Below, one piece after another: positions 35,663-43,157 of a DNA stretch of 64,000 nucleotides (position 1 is its first letter; each line of letters starts with the position of its first letter). The stretch lies in NCBI GenBank assembly GCA_963754645.1, contig CAVWGP010000012.1, positions 868,001 to 932,000 on the forward strand, in the 5' to 3' direction. Origin of the DNA: CAVWGP01 sp963754645. GTDB lineage: Bacteria; Pseudomonadota; Alphaproteobacteria; Bin65. Below the pieces are notes generated by a model. It was not told the DNA's origin, ran no database searches, and saw only the letters and a program-made list of their open reading frames with translations. The translations under genes were made by a program, and so were the position numbers.

Positions 35663-36559
35663 TCAGCGCGGCGGGCCGCAGCGCTTCGCGTAGCTGAAAT
35701 AGAGTTCGCGCGCCTTGGCCGCGATCGGCCCGGCCTGATAGTTGCGATCGTCGACCCGGACGCAGGGCTTCACCTTGGAGTAATTGCCGGTCGAGAACAC
35801 CTCGTCGGCGGCCTTGATGTCGGCGAAGCTGACCCGGCGCTCCTCGACCGTGTGCCCGGCCTCGCGCAACAGGGCGATGATGCGCTGCCGCGTAATGCCG
35901 TTGAGGAACGTGCCGTTGATCGCCGGCGTCGCGACCACGCCGTCCTTGACCATGAACAGATTCGCCGTGCAGAACTCGGCGACGTTGCCGTTGGGATCGA
36001 GCATGATGCTGGTATCGAAGCCGCGCTGCTCGGCGTCGATCTGAGCGCGCGCCACGTTGGGATAGAGGCAGCCCGACTTCGCCTCGGTCGGCGCCATGTC
36101 GATGGCGGGCCGCCGGAACGGCGACAGGCAGGCGCTGAACCCGGTGAAGGGCGGCAACGGAATGGCTTCGAGCACCACGGCGAATTGCGTCGAATCGGGA
36201 TCGGGCGTGATCAGCCCGCGCCCCGCCCACATCATCGGGCGGACATAGAGCGCGACATCGCGCGGATATTTGGCGATGCCCTCCCACGCGATGCGCATCA
36301 GCTCCTCGGCCGTGACCGGCGGCTTCATGCCGAAATAGCGCGCCGAGGCGACCGCGCGCTTGCAATGCAAGTCGAGATCGGGGGCCACGCCGTCGAAGGC
36401 GCGGGCGCCGTCGAAAATGCTCTGGCCGAGCCACGCGGCCGGGCTTTCGACCGTGAGCAGCGGAATATTGCCTTCGTGCCACTTGCCCTCGAACCAGGTG
36501 CGCGCCGGATGCGCGCCCGTGCCGGCGTGTTGCGCTGCTTGTGCCATGGCCGTTCCCAT
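35663..36559 (-). CDS. ilvE: Branched-chain amino acid aminotransferase
   Basis: A 298-residue fold-type IV PLP enzyme: FDGARAFDGVAPDLDLHC, the PLP lysine in PTEAKSGCLYPNVARAQ (K161), NVAEFCTANLFMVKDGVV and FLNGITRQRIIALLREAGHT. It transfers the amino group to branched-chain 2-oxo acids; D-amino acid transaminases share the fold but the GITRQRI and EVFSTGNYSKVKP segments favour IlvE. ATG 36547 is an alternative start. It precedes lysK by 87 bases on the same strand. Confidence 0.9.
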   Translation of the reverse strand: MGTAMAQAAQHAGTGAHPARTWFEGKWHEGNIPLLTVESPAAWLGQSIFDGARAFDGVAPDLDLHCKRAVASARYFGMKPPVTAEELMRIAWEGIAKYPRDVALYVRPMMWAGRGLITPDPDSTQFAVVLEAIPLPPFTGFSACLSPFRRPAIDMAPTEAKSGCLYPNVARAQIDAEQRGFDTSIMLDPNGNVAEFCTANLFMVKDGVVATPAINGTFLNGITRQRIIALLREAGHTVEERRVSFADIKAADEVFSTGNYSKVKPCVRVDDRNYQAGPIAAKARELYFSYAKRCGPPR

Positions 36560-36673
36560 CGTTGCCCATGAGACCTAGCGCGTTTCGCGCCCGCATCCAA
36601 GCCGAGGCGCGCCGCCGACTGTTGTTTTTTCAGATGTGCCGATACAATCGGCCAACAACGACATTGTGGAGAA

Positions 36674-37246
36674 TTGCCGTTGGATATCGTACGAAAAAGC
36701 AAGACGCTGAGTTCGGTGCTGCGCCATCGCGCGGCCAGCTACGGACTGACGCTCGATCCCCAGGGCTGGATCGCGATCGACGAGCTGCTGCCGGCCTTGG
36801 CGAAACGCGGGCGCCGGATGAGCCGCGGCGAACTCGACCGCGTCGTCGCCGAGAACGACAAGCAGCGCTTCGAGTTCAGCGTCGACCGCACCCGGATTCG
36901 CGCGCGCCAGGGCCATACGGTCGAGGTCGATCTGGCGCTGCCGCCGGCGGCGCCGCCGCCGACGCTCTATCACGGCACTTTCGCCAAGGCCCTCGACAGC
37001 ATCCGGCGCGAAGGCCTCACCAAACAGACGCGGCACCACGTGCATTTGAGCCCCGACGAGGCGACGGCGGCCAAGGTCGGCGCCAGGCGCGGCCGGCCGG
37101 TCATTCTGACGATCGACACCGCGGCCATGGCGCGCGACGGCCATGAATTTTTCCTCACCGGCAACGCTGTCTGGCTCACCGACGCAGTGCCGGCGAACTA
37201 CATCCGGTTTCCCGCCGAAACGCCGCCCGCGCCGCGCCGAACTTGA
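36674..37246 (+). CDS. kptA: RNA 2'-phosphotransferase (Tpt1/KptA family)
   Basis: NAD-dependent removal of an internal 2'-phosphate from RNA, giving ADP-ribose 1'',2''-cyclic phosphate. About 188 residues: KSKTLSSVLRHRAASYGLTL (the Arg-His core), LYHGTFAKALDSIRREGL, TRHHVHLSPDEATAAKVGAR and GRPVILTIDTAAMARDGHEF. Start is TTG at 36674 or 36680. Bacteria have no tRNA splicing of the yeast kind, so the natural substrate is uncertain. It is divergent from ilvE. Confidence 0.92.
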   Translation: MPLDIVRKSKTLSSVLRHRAASYGLTLDPQGWIAIDELLPALAKRGRRMSRGELDRVVAENDKQRFEFSVDRTRIRARQGHTVEVDLALPPAAPPPTLYHGTFAKALDSIRREGLTKQTRHHVHLSPDEATAAKVGARRGRPVILTIDTAAMARDGHEFFLTGNAVWLTDAVPANYIRFPAETPPAPRRT

Positions 37247-37350
37247 CGCCGCCGCCGGCGGGCCATGTTCGTTTTGCAGCGCGACACGGACCGGGCTTCC
37301 ATAGTAAAATCGCCAGGCCTGCTAGGCGGTCCATTGAGGAACGATTGCGC

Positions 37351-38328
37351 ATGAGCGAACTCGGCGACTGGGAATTCCCCGAGTCCTTGCGGCCGAAGCC
37401 GGCCGGTTGGAGCTTCGAGCTCGACCACGCGCTCGACGCCGTGCTGAGCCTGAGCGCCGAGATTCCCGACGACGCCTTCACCGCCCAAATCCTCGGCACC
37501 GAACGCGCGGGCAACGCCGTCGTCATCGACGATAGCGGTCTTATTCTCACCATCGGCTACCTCGTGACCGAGGCGGAGCGGATTTGGCTCAGTCACAATT
37601 CCGGCCGCGTCGTCGCCGGCCACGTCGTCGGCTACGATTTCGAGACCGGTTTCGGCTTGGTGCAGGCGTTGGGCGCGATCAAGGCGCAGCCGCTGCAATT
37701 CGGCACGGTGCGCGACCTGGCCAGCGGCAGCAACGTCATCGTCGCCGGCGCGGGCGGGCGGCGGCGCGCGCTCGAAGCCAAGCTCGTCGGCAAGCGCGAA
37801 TTCGCCGGTTATTGGGAATATGTGCTCGACCAGGCCCTGTTCACGACGCCGGCCCATCCCCATTGGGGCGGCACGGCGCTGATCGGGCAGGATGGCAAGC
37901 TCTACGGCATCGGCTCGCTTTACGTGCAAAACGCACGCGGCGGCGACACCAAGGCCGAGGGCAACATGATCGTGCCGATCGACCTGCTGCCGCCGCTGCT
38001 GGCCGACTACAAGAAGCACGGAACGCTCACCCGCCCGGCGCGCCCCTGGCTCGGCTTCTATGCCGCCGAAGCCGAGGACCGCCTCGTCGTGGTCGGCCTC
38101 GCCGCCAAGGGCCCGGCCGATGTCGCCGGCCTGCATCCGCGCGACATCGTCGTCGACGTGGCCGGCGCCCCGGTGGGCAATCTCGCCGATCTCTGGCGCA
38201 CCGCCTGGGGCCTGGGCCGTGCCGGCGTCGAAGTGCCCTTGACCGTGCTGCGCGACGGCAAGACCAAGCGCATCGTCATCAAGTCCGGCGACCGCGGCAA
38301 ATTCCTCAAGGCGCCGCGGATGCACTGA
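37351..38328 (+). CDS. HtrA/S1C-like protein with PDZ domain, catalytic triad missing
   Basis: A 325-residue trypsin-fold protein with a C-terminal PDZ domain (about 235-315: RPWLGFYAAEAEDRLVVVGL, GLHPRDIVVDVAGAPVGNLA). The protease core is easy to align, but the expected TNxHV is LTIGYLVTEA, the Asp segment is YDFETGFGLVQAL, and GNSGG is HPHWGGTALIG, so His, Asp and Ser are all replaced. It has no signal peptide. It may be a binding or scaffold protein. It starts at ATG 37351, with the 5' end of the longer frame unused. Confidence 0.85.
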   Translation: MSELGDWEFPESLRPKPAGWSFELDHALDAVLSLSAEIPDDAFTAQILGTERAGNAVVIDDSGLILTIGYLVTEAERIWLSHNSGRVVAGHVVGYDFETGFGLVQALGAIKAQPLQFGTVRDLASGSNVIVAGAGGRRRALEAKLVGKREFAGYWEYVLDQALFTTPAHPHWGGTALIGQDGKLYGIGSLYVQNARGGDTKAEGNMIVPIDLLPPLLADYKKHGTLTRPARPWLGFYAAEAEDRLVVVGLAAKGPADVAGLHPRDIVVDVAGAPVGNLADLWRTAWGLGRAGVEVPLTVLRDGKTKRIVIKSGDRGKFLKAPRMH

Positions 38329-38337
38329 GGCGTCGCC

Positions 38338-39165
38338 ATGAACCGCGATCCGCTGCGGCCGATCGGCGACGACGAGGTGGCGCGCTATCGCGCCGACGGC
38401 GCACTCTGCCTGCGCGGATTGTTCGACGCCGACTGGATCGCGAAGCTCGCCGAGGATGTCGATGCCGATATCGCGTCGCCGGGGCCGATGCAGCGCATCA
38501 ACACGCCGGCGGGCAATCCCGGGCGTTTCTTCGTCGATTTCCAGCTTTGGCGGCGCTGGCCGCATTGCCGCGAATTCGCCCTCGCCTCGCCCGGCGCCGC
38601 CATCGCCGCGCGGCTCTCGGGCAGCGCCACGATCGCCTATTACCACGATCATCTGCTGGTGAAGGAGCCGGGCACGATCGAGCCGACGCCGTGGCATCAC
38701 GACCAGCCCTATTACCCGGTCGACGGCGATCAGATCGTTTCGCTCTGGCTGCCGCTCGATCCGGTGGCGCGCGATACCTGCGTCGAATACGTCAGGGGCT
38801 CGCACCGCTGGGGCCGCTGGTTCCAGCCGCGCTTTTTCAAGCAGGCGCCCGATGCCGCGCTCAAGGTCGCGGATGAGCGGCTCGAGCCCGTGCCCGACAT
38901 CGACGGCCATCGCGGCGATTACGAGCTGCTCGGCTGGGATTTGCAGCCCGGCGATTGCATCGCCTTCCACGGCCTGACCCTGCATGGCGCGCCGGGCAAC
39001 AAATCGACGACCCGCCGCCGCCGCGCCTACTCGACGCGCTGGCTCGGCGCCGATACGCGCTACGCCCAACGCGACGGCCAGATCTCGCCGCCGATCGAGG
39101 GCCACGGCCTCAAGCCCGGCGACACGATGGAATGCGCCCTGTTCCCGCGGGTGTGGCCGCGCTGA
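38338..39165 (+). CDS. phyH: Phytanoyl-CoA dioxygenase family protein
   Basis: A 275-residue Fe(II)/2-oxoglutarate oxygenase of the PhyH family. The iron facial triad is likely H-x-D in PTPWHHDQPYYPVDG and the distal His in GLTLHGAPGNKSTTRRRRAY, where the Arg binds 2-oxoglutarate. DQIVSLWLPLDPVARDTCVE is typical. The reaction is a hydroxylation, substrate unknown. It begins 9 bases after the HtrA-like gene. Its last 65 bases are repeated at 40324-40391. Confidence 0.9.
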   Translation: MNRDPLRPIGDDEVARYRADGALCLRGLFDADWIAKLAEDVDADIASPGPMQRINTPAGNPGRFFVDFQLWRRWPHCREFALASPGAAIAARLSGSATIAYYHDHLLVKEPGTIEPTPWHHDQPYYPVDGDQIVSLWLPLDPVARDTCVEYVRGSHRWGRWFQPRFFKQAPDAALKVADERLEPVPDIDGHRGDYELLGWDLQPGDCIAFHGLTLHGAPGNKSTTRRRRAYSTRWLGADTRYAQRDGQISPPIEGHGLKPGDTMECALFPRVWPR

Positions 39166-39231
39166 GGCCAAGATGTGTTTTTCAATCGCTTGTCATACCG
39201 ACGGTCCCAAAGATCGACCGATGCTTGTGCG

Positions 39232-39318
39232 GTAGGGGCGCACCGCTGTGCGCCCTGTTGATGCAGGTCATGATGGTTATCCGTTGCATCGCCAGGGCGC
39301 ACAGCGGTGCGCCCCTAC
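39232..39318. repeat. Palindromic intergenic element, copy 2
   Basis: Two complementary 26-base arms (39232-39257, 39293-39318) with the same outer GTAGGGGCGC and inner CGCCCTG as copy 1 at 29513-29597, and a 35-base centre beginning TTGATGCA. It lies in the short gap between phyH and the truncated M24 gene. A ten-base outer-end match, GCGCCCCTAC, recurs at 39887-39896, just past the end of that truncated copy. Confidence 0.9.
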
Positions 39319-39357
39319 GCACTAAACGATGGCCATTCCATGGAGCCGTTCATGTCA

Positions 39358-39856
39358 CGCCCCGACATGAAACGGCCCGCGCGGCGCGGTGTGGAGCGAC
39401 TCGGCGCCGGTGGCGGTGACGACGACGAGTTCGCCGGTCTGCAGGCCGGCGCGCTGGTCCTTGGTGATCACGTTGGGCTGAATGACCATCATCATGCCCT
39501 CTTGCAACACCAGGTCGGGCAAGGGCTCGCTGCCGCGCGTCGGCGAGCCGAGAATCGGCGGCAGATAGCCGCCGCCCAAGCCGTGCACGAGATCGTCGTA
39601 ATAGGTGAAGCCCGCGTCCTCGATGACGCGGGCGCCGACGGCGAGCTCGCGCGCATGCACGCCGGGTTTCAGCACCTTGAAGATCGCGTCATAGGCCGCT
39701 TCGGCGGCGTCGTGCAGCTTGCGGTACTCCGGCGTGAAGCCCTCGCCGAGCGTGAAGGTGCGCAGCACCTGGCCCCAATGTTCCCAAAAGCTCGCGGTGA
39801 TCTCGCAGGCGATGACGTTGCCCGTGGCGAGCTTGCGCGCCGTGTGGTGCTGGCGC
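39358..39856 (-). pseudogene. Truncated duplicate of the M24-family gene (3' part only)
   Basis: About 500 bases equivalent to 40548-41046, with roughly 3% differences. It keeps the frame for the last 165 or so residues (QHHTARKLATGNVIACEITA to the end) but lacks the first 235, and has no start signal of its own. Homology stops sharply at 39856 (TGCTGGCGC), where the sequence changes to unrelated DNA. It is therefore a fragment left by duplication rather than a gene. Confidence 0.93.
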
Positions 39857-39912
39857 CGCCCGCAGCCGTCGGCTCCCAAGCTCGCCGCGCCCCTACGCCG
39901 GAACGGCGCCAG

Positions 39913-40128
39913 TTACCTCCGCAGTTTGCCTGTCTTCGGATGCGTGTTGTAGGCGTTGGGTTCGATTTTTTTAGCAGCATCTTTATTTTTAACAGCATAT
40001 TTATATGTGTCTAACAACTTTTGGGCATTTCTAATCTGTTCCTTTTGCTTCATGTTGGCAGAAGCAAAACTCGGCGCCATAACGCCGAAAGCAACGGTCG
40101 CAACGAGCGCGATCAGTGTCGATTTCAT
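39913..40128 (-). CDS. Small secreted protein in a low-GC insert
   Basis: A 71-residue protein with a signal peptide (MKSTLIALVATVAFGVMAPS, cleavage near ASA-NMK) and a short mature region rich in Lys, Asn and Ala (KQKEQIRNAQKLLDTYKYAV, ending HPKTGKLRR). GAAGGGA precedes ATG 40128. The coding sequence is much richer in A and T than every neighbour. I do not recognise a family. It lies inside the insert separating the two duplicated segments. Confidence 0.6.
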   Translation of the reverse strand: MKSTLIALVATVAFGVMAPSFASANMKQKEQIRNAQKLLDTYKYAVKNKDAAKKIEPNAYNTHPKTGKLRR

Positions 40129-40323
40129 TGTCGTATCCCTTCGAGTTGGATTGATTTTCCGTTATCGCAATGGCGGCCCCCGCCAACAATTGCGACATTA
40201 TTCGATCGGCATCGGCCGCGCTATGACGGCTGTCACTCGGGTCGCTAATCCAAGCAAGTCGGCCCCGCCATATTCGCGTGACGCCACGCACAATCGACAG
40301 CGCCGACGTCACGCGCTGGCGCG

Positions 40324-40391
40324 CCGGCCACGGACTTAAGCCCGGCGACGCGATGGAATGCGCCCTGTTCCCGCGCGTGTGGCCGCGATAA
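40324..40391 (+). pseudogene. Remnant of the 3' end of phyH
   Basis: These bases repeat the last 65 of phyH (39098-39165): GGCCACGG, then AAGCCCGGCGAC, CGATGGAATGCGCCCTGTTC and GTGTGGCCGCG followed by TAA instead of TGA. Similarity continues about 30 bases past the stop. Only a handful of bases differ. It marks the left end of the second copy of the duplicated unit. Confidence 0.85.
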
Positions 40392-40489
40392 AGCCGGTGG
40401 TGTTTTCAATACAAGCGTCATCCCTCGCACGGACTAGCATGGTGCCGTCATGCGGGATCTCGCCAGTCCAGTCGAGGTCCCTCCGCTCC

Positions 40490-40505
40490 GCGCGCAATTG
40501 CGCGC
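40490..40505. repeat. 16-bp palindrome between phyH remnant and M24 gene
   Basis: GCGCGCAATTGCGCGC, a perfect palindrome, lies within 40417-40530, where GTCATCC and GGGATGAC also form outer complementary ends. It occupies the place that the GTAGGGGCGC element occupies in the other copy of this segment. It may be another type of small palindromic repeat; one copy cannot show that. Confidence 0.5.
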
Positions 40506-40544
40506 TCCGGTCGGGATGACGGCGATGAAATGACATCGCCCGCT

Positions 40545-41753
40545 TCACACCCCGACATGAAACGGCCCGCGCGGCGCGGTGTGGAGCGACTCGGCGCCGG
40601 TGGCGGTGACGACGACGAGTTCGCCGGTCTGCAGGCCGGCGCGCTGGTCCTTGGTGATGACGTTGGGCTGAATGACCATCATCATGCCCTCTTGCAACAC
40701 CATGTCGGGCAAGGGCTCGCTGCCGCGCGTCGGCGAGCCGAGGATCGGCGGCAGATAGCCGCCGCCCAAGCCGTGCACGAGATCGTCGTAATAGGTGAAG
40801 CCCGCGTCCTCGATGACGCGGGCGCCGACGGCGAGCTCGCGCGCATGCACGCCGGGTTTCAGCACCTTGAAGATCGCGTCATAGGCCGCTTCGGCGGCCT
40901 CGTGCAGCGTCCGGTACTCCGGCGTGAAGCCCTCGCCGAGGGTGAAGGTGCGCAGCACCTGGCCCCAATGTTCCCAGAAGCTGGCGGTGATTTCGCAGGC
41001 GATGACGTCGCCCTTGGCGAGCTTGCGCGCCGTGTGATGCTGGCGCGGTACGAACACGTCGGGCGCGCGCATCGCCGTCGAAAAGAAGAAATGGATGATG
41101 TTCGAGCCGCGCCACGGCACATAGGCGGCTTCGGTGATGGCGCCGAGATCGCGCTCGTCGAGGCCGGGCCGCATTTCCTTGAGCAGCGCCTCGATCGGCA
41201 TGTCGCTCAAGCGCGCGGCGATGCGGTACCAGCCCAGCTCCTCCTTCGATTTGACCATGCGCAGGCCGAAATAAGCGCGGTTGAAATCGGCGACGCCGGG
41301 GAACTTGGCTTCGAGCGCCTTGTAATAACCCATCGGCACCAAGCCGACGGCGCCGACGCGGCCCGGCTTGGCGCCGCGCGCCTCCAACTCGGCGATGGCG
41401 GAACCGATCGTCGAAGTTCCGCCCCAGCGCATATCGGCCTCGCTCATCACCGCGCGGGCCTGGGGCAGATGGTTGTAGAACTGCACGAAGATCGTATCGC
41501 GCTTGCCGGGCGTGAAAACGAGCACGGCCTCGTAGGTGGTGAGCCAATCGGAAATCCAATGCACCGGCCCGCCGCGGAAGAACGCGGCATAGGCGACGAG
41601 ATGGTCGATCCCCGCCTCCGCCATCGCCTTGGCGACGAGGCCGCGGCGGCGCGCCATCTCGCCGGCCGAGAATTTCGGGTAATCGGCGTCGACGATCTTC
41701 ATCAGCTCGGCGCCGAGCTTGATATCGGGCTTGCGATAGGTTCCCTGGGTCAT
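40545..41753 (-). CDS. M24 (pita-bread) family protein lacking most metal ligands
   Basis: A 402-residue protein with an N-terminal creatinase-type domain (residues 1-170) and a C-terminal pita-bread domain. In metallopeptidases the five ligands are D, D, H, E, E; here the aligned positions are E254 (IACEITASF), Q265 (GQVLRTF), H327 (VHGLGGGY), Q362 (VIQPNV) and G377 (LQTGELV). Only the His is kept, as in non-metal creatinase-type members. A hydrolase of a C-N bond or another reaction is more likely than peptidase activity. Start ATG 41753; GTG 41765 would overlap the upstream stop. Confidence 0.88.
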   Translation of the reverse strand: MTQGTYRKPDIKLGAELMKIVDADYPKFSAGEMARRRGLVAKAMAEAGIDHLVAYAAFFRGGPVHWISDWLTTYEAVLVFTPGKRDTIFVQFYNHLPQARAVMSEADMRWGGTSTIGSAIAELEARGAKPGRVGAVGLVPMGYYKALEAKFPGVADFNRAYFGLRMVKSKEELGWYRIAARLSDMPIEALLKEMRPGLDERDLGAITEAAYVPWRGSNIIHFFFSTAMRAPDVFVPRQHHTARKLAKGDVIACEITASFWEHWGQVLRTFTLGEGFTPEYRTLHEAAEAAYDAIFKVLKPGVHARELAVGARVIEDAGFTYYDDLVHGLGGGYLPPILGSPTRGSEPLPDMVLQEGMMMVIQPNVITKDQRAGLQTGELVVVTATGAESLHTAPRGPFHVGV

Positions 41754-41761
41754 GGCGCGGC

Positions 41762-43006
41762 TCACGAATAGGGCGTGGCGACGGCGTGGCCGAGCGAATT
41801 GATGTGCACGCGCTCGTGCGGCGCAGTTTTGCCGGCGATGCGGTCAGCGCACCAATCGGCCAGCATGGTCATCCAATTCTCGCCGAGATAGGAGGCCGTG
41901 TTGCCGCCGATGGCGTGGCGCTCGCCCTCGTAGACGACGAATTTCTTGCGCACCTTGAGCTTTTCGATGAGCGCGTCGGTGAACTCGATATTGGACAGTT
42001 CCTCGTCCTCGCCGGCCTGGATCAGCAAGGGGCATTTGATCTTGCCGACATGGGGGTGCAGCGTGAAACGTTTCTTGAACTTGTCGAACTTCGCTTCGTC
42101 GTCATAACCGGACATGTACATGAAGCGCATCTTGAACGAGGGCGAGGCCTGGTCCATCAGCGCGTTCATGCCCGGCTCGTGGCACACATAGGTGAGCGCC
42201 GCGCCGCGCAGCTTGTCGCCGAGCGCGGCCGCCGCCTGGGCGCCGAAATAGGAGCCGAAGCTGATGCCCCAGAGCACGATGTGCTCCTTGTCGATATGCG
42301 GGTGGCTGGCAAGGAAGTTGTAGACCGCGACCGCCGCCTCCATGTGATTGTCTTCGGTGACGAAGATTTCGCGGATCGTGCACTCGCCCTGGCCCGGCCC
42401 GTCATAGATGAAATTCGCCATGCCGCGTTCCATGAACTTGTCGCCGTACATGGAGCACATGATTTCCTTCGAGCCGTCCATGCCGTCGATGCCGATGACG
42501 CAGGGGAACTTCTCGCCCGGCTTGGGCTCGCGCGGCAGGTGGAGATAGCCCGGCAGCGCCTTGCCCTTGCCGCCGAAGGGGATTTCGACGCGCTGCACCG
42601 GGCGCGGCGCGTATTTGGCGTATTTGTCGTAGCAGCGCACCATCGAGCTGTTGTAACCGATCGAAACCGGGTTGTTCTCGAAGATCGGCCAGCGCGCGGC
42701 GGAATAGAGCATGGCGGCGATGAAGTAGCTCTCGCGCGCCGAAACCAGCCGGCCCTGCTTTTCGAAATTCTCCGCCTTGGTCTCGCGCCGGCGCGCGGCG
42801 GCGCCGAATTCGCGGTGCATGTCGGCGAATTTGCGCACGCGCATGCCGACGGTGCGGAAATCGCCGACAGCGTCGGGCCCCGCCGGATACATCGTATAGC
42901 CGAGCCGCGGCTGGTCCCATTCCATGCCCACGGCCTGGATCACCGAATCCATCACCCAGCGCTGGTCGTTCCAGCGCTTCACCATCTGTTCCGTCTTGGC
43001 GCGCAT
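41762..43006 (-). CDS. Alpha/beta hydrolase of the DHPON hydrolase / FrsA-like type
   Basis: About 414 residues: a helical N-terminal cap (MRAKTEQMVKRWNDQRWVMD), then PGYLHLPREPKPGEKFPCVI and the hydrolase core. The nucleophile is S250 in LWGISFGSYFGAQ, acid D335 in IQAGEDEEL, base H365 in YEGERHAIGG. The family includes 2,6-dihydropseudooxynicotine hydrolase, which breaks a C-C bond. Two ATG codons adjoin (43009, 43006). It is upstream of the M24 gene on the same strand and probably cotranscribed. Confidence 0.88.
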   Translation of the reverse strand: MRAKTEQMVKRWNDQRWVMDSVIQAVGMEWDQPRLGYTMYPAGPDAVGDFRTVGMRVRKFADMHREFGAAARRRETKAENFEKQGRLVSARESYFIAAMLYSAARWPIFENNPVSIGYNSSMVRCYDKYAKYAPRPVQRVEIPFGGKGKALPGYLHLPREPKPGEKFPCVIGIDGMDGSKEIMCSMYGDKFMERGMANFIYDGPGQGECTIREIFVTEDNHMEAAVAVYNFLASHPHIDKEHIVLWGISFGSYFGAQAAAALGDKLRGAALTYVCHEPGMNALMDQASPSFKMRFMYMSGYDDEAKFDKFKKRFTLHPHVGKIKCPLLIQAGEDEELSNIEFTDALIEKLKVRKKFVVYEGERHAIGGNTASYLGENWMTMLADWCADRIAGKTAPHERVHINSLGHAVATPYS

Positions 43007-43157
43007 CATCGGCTTTCTCCCTCTCCTTCGTGCCCACCCGGGCGACCTACCTACCACGCGGCGCGCGGCCTCGCCATGCGCCGGCGCCGGGCCGGATATG
43101 ATTGGCGCCTCTTGCGCAACGCGCTATGGTTCGCCGGCATTCCGGAGGGAGGAGGCG

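Noticed and set aside
33896..36571. Very long open frame antisense to lysK and ilvE (891 codons)
   Set aside because: High GC makes stop codons rare on the opposite strand; the product has low-complexity Arg/Ala/Asp composition and no domain, while lysK and ilvE are clear.
39358..40545. Insertion sequence responsible for the duplicated M24 segment
   Set aside because: No transposase or terminal inverted repeats surround the segment; the palindromic element is beside, not around, it.
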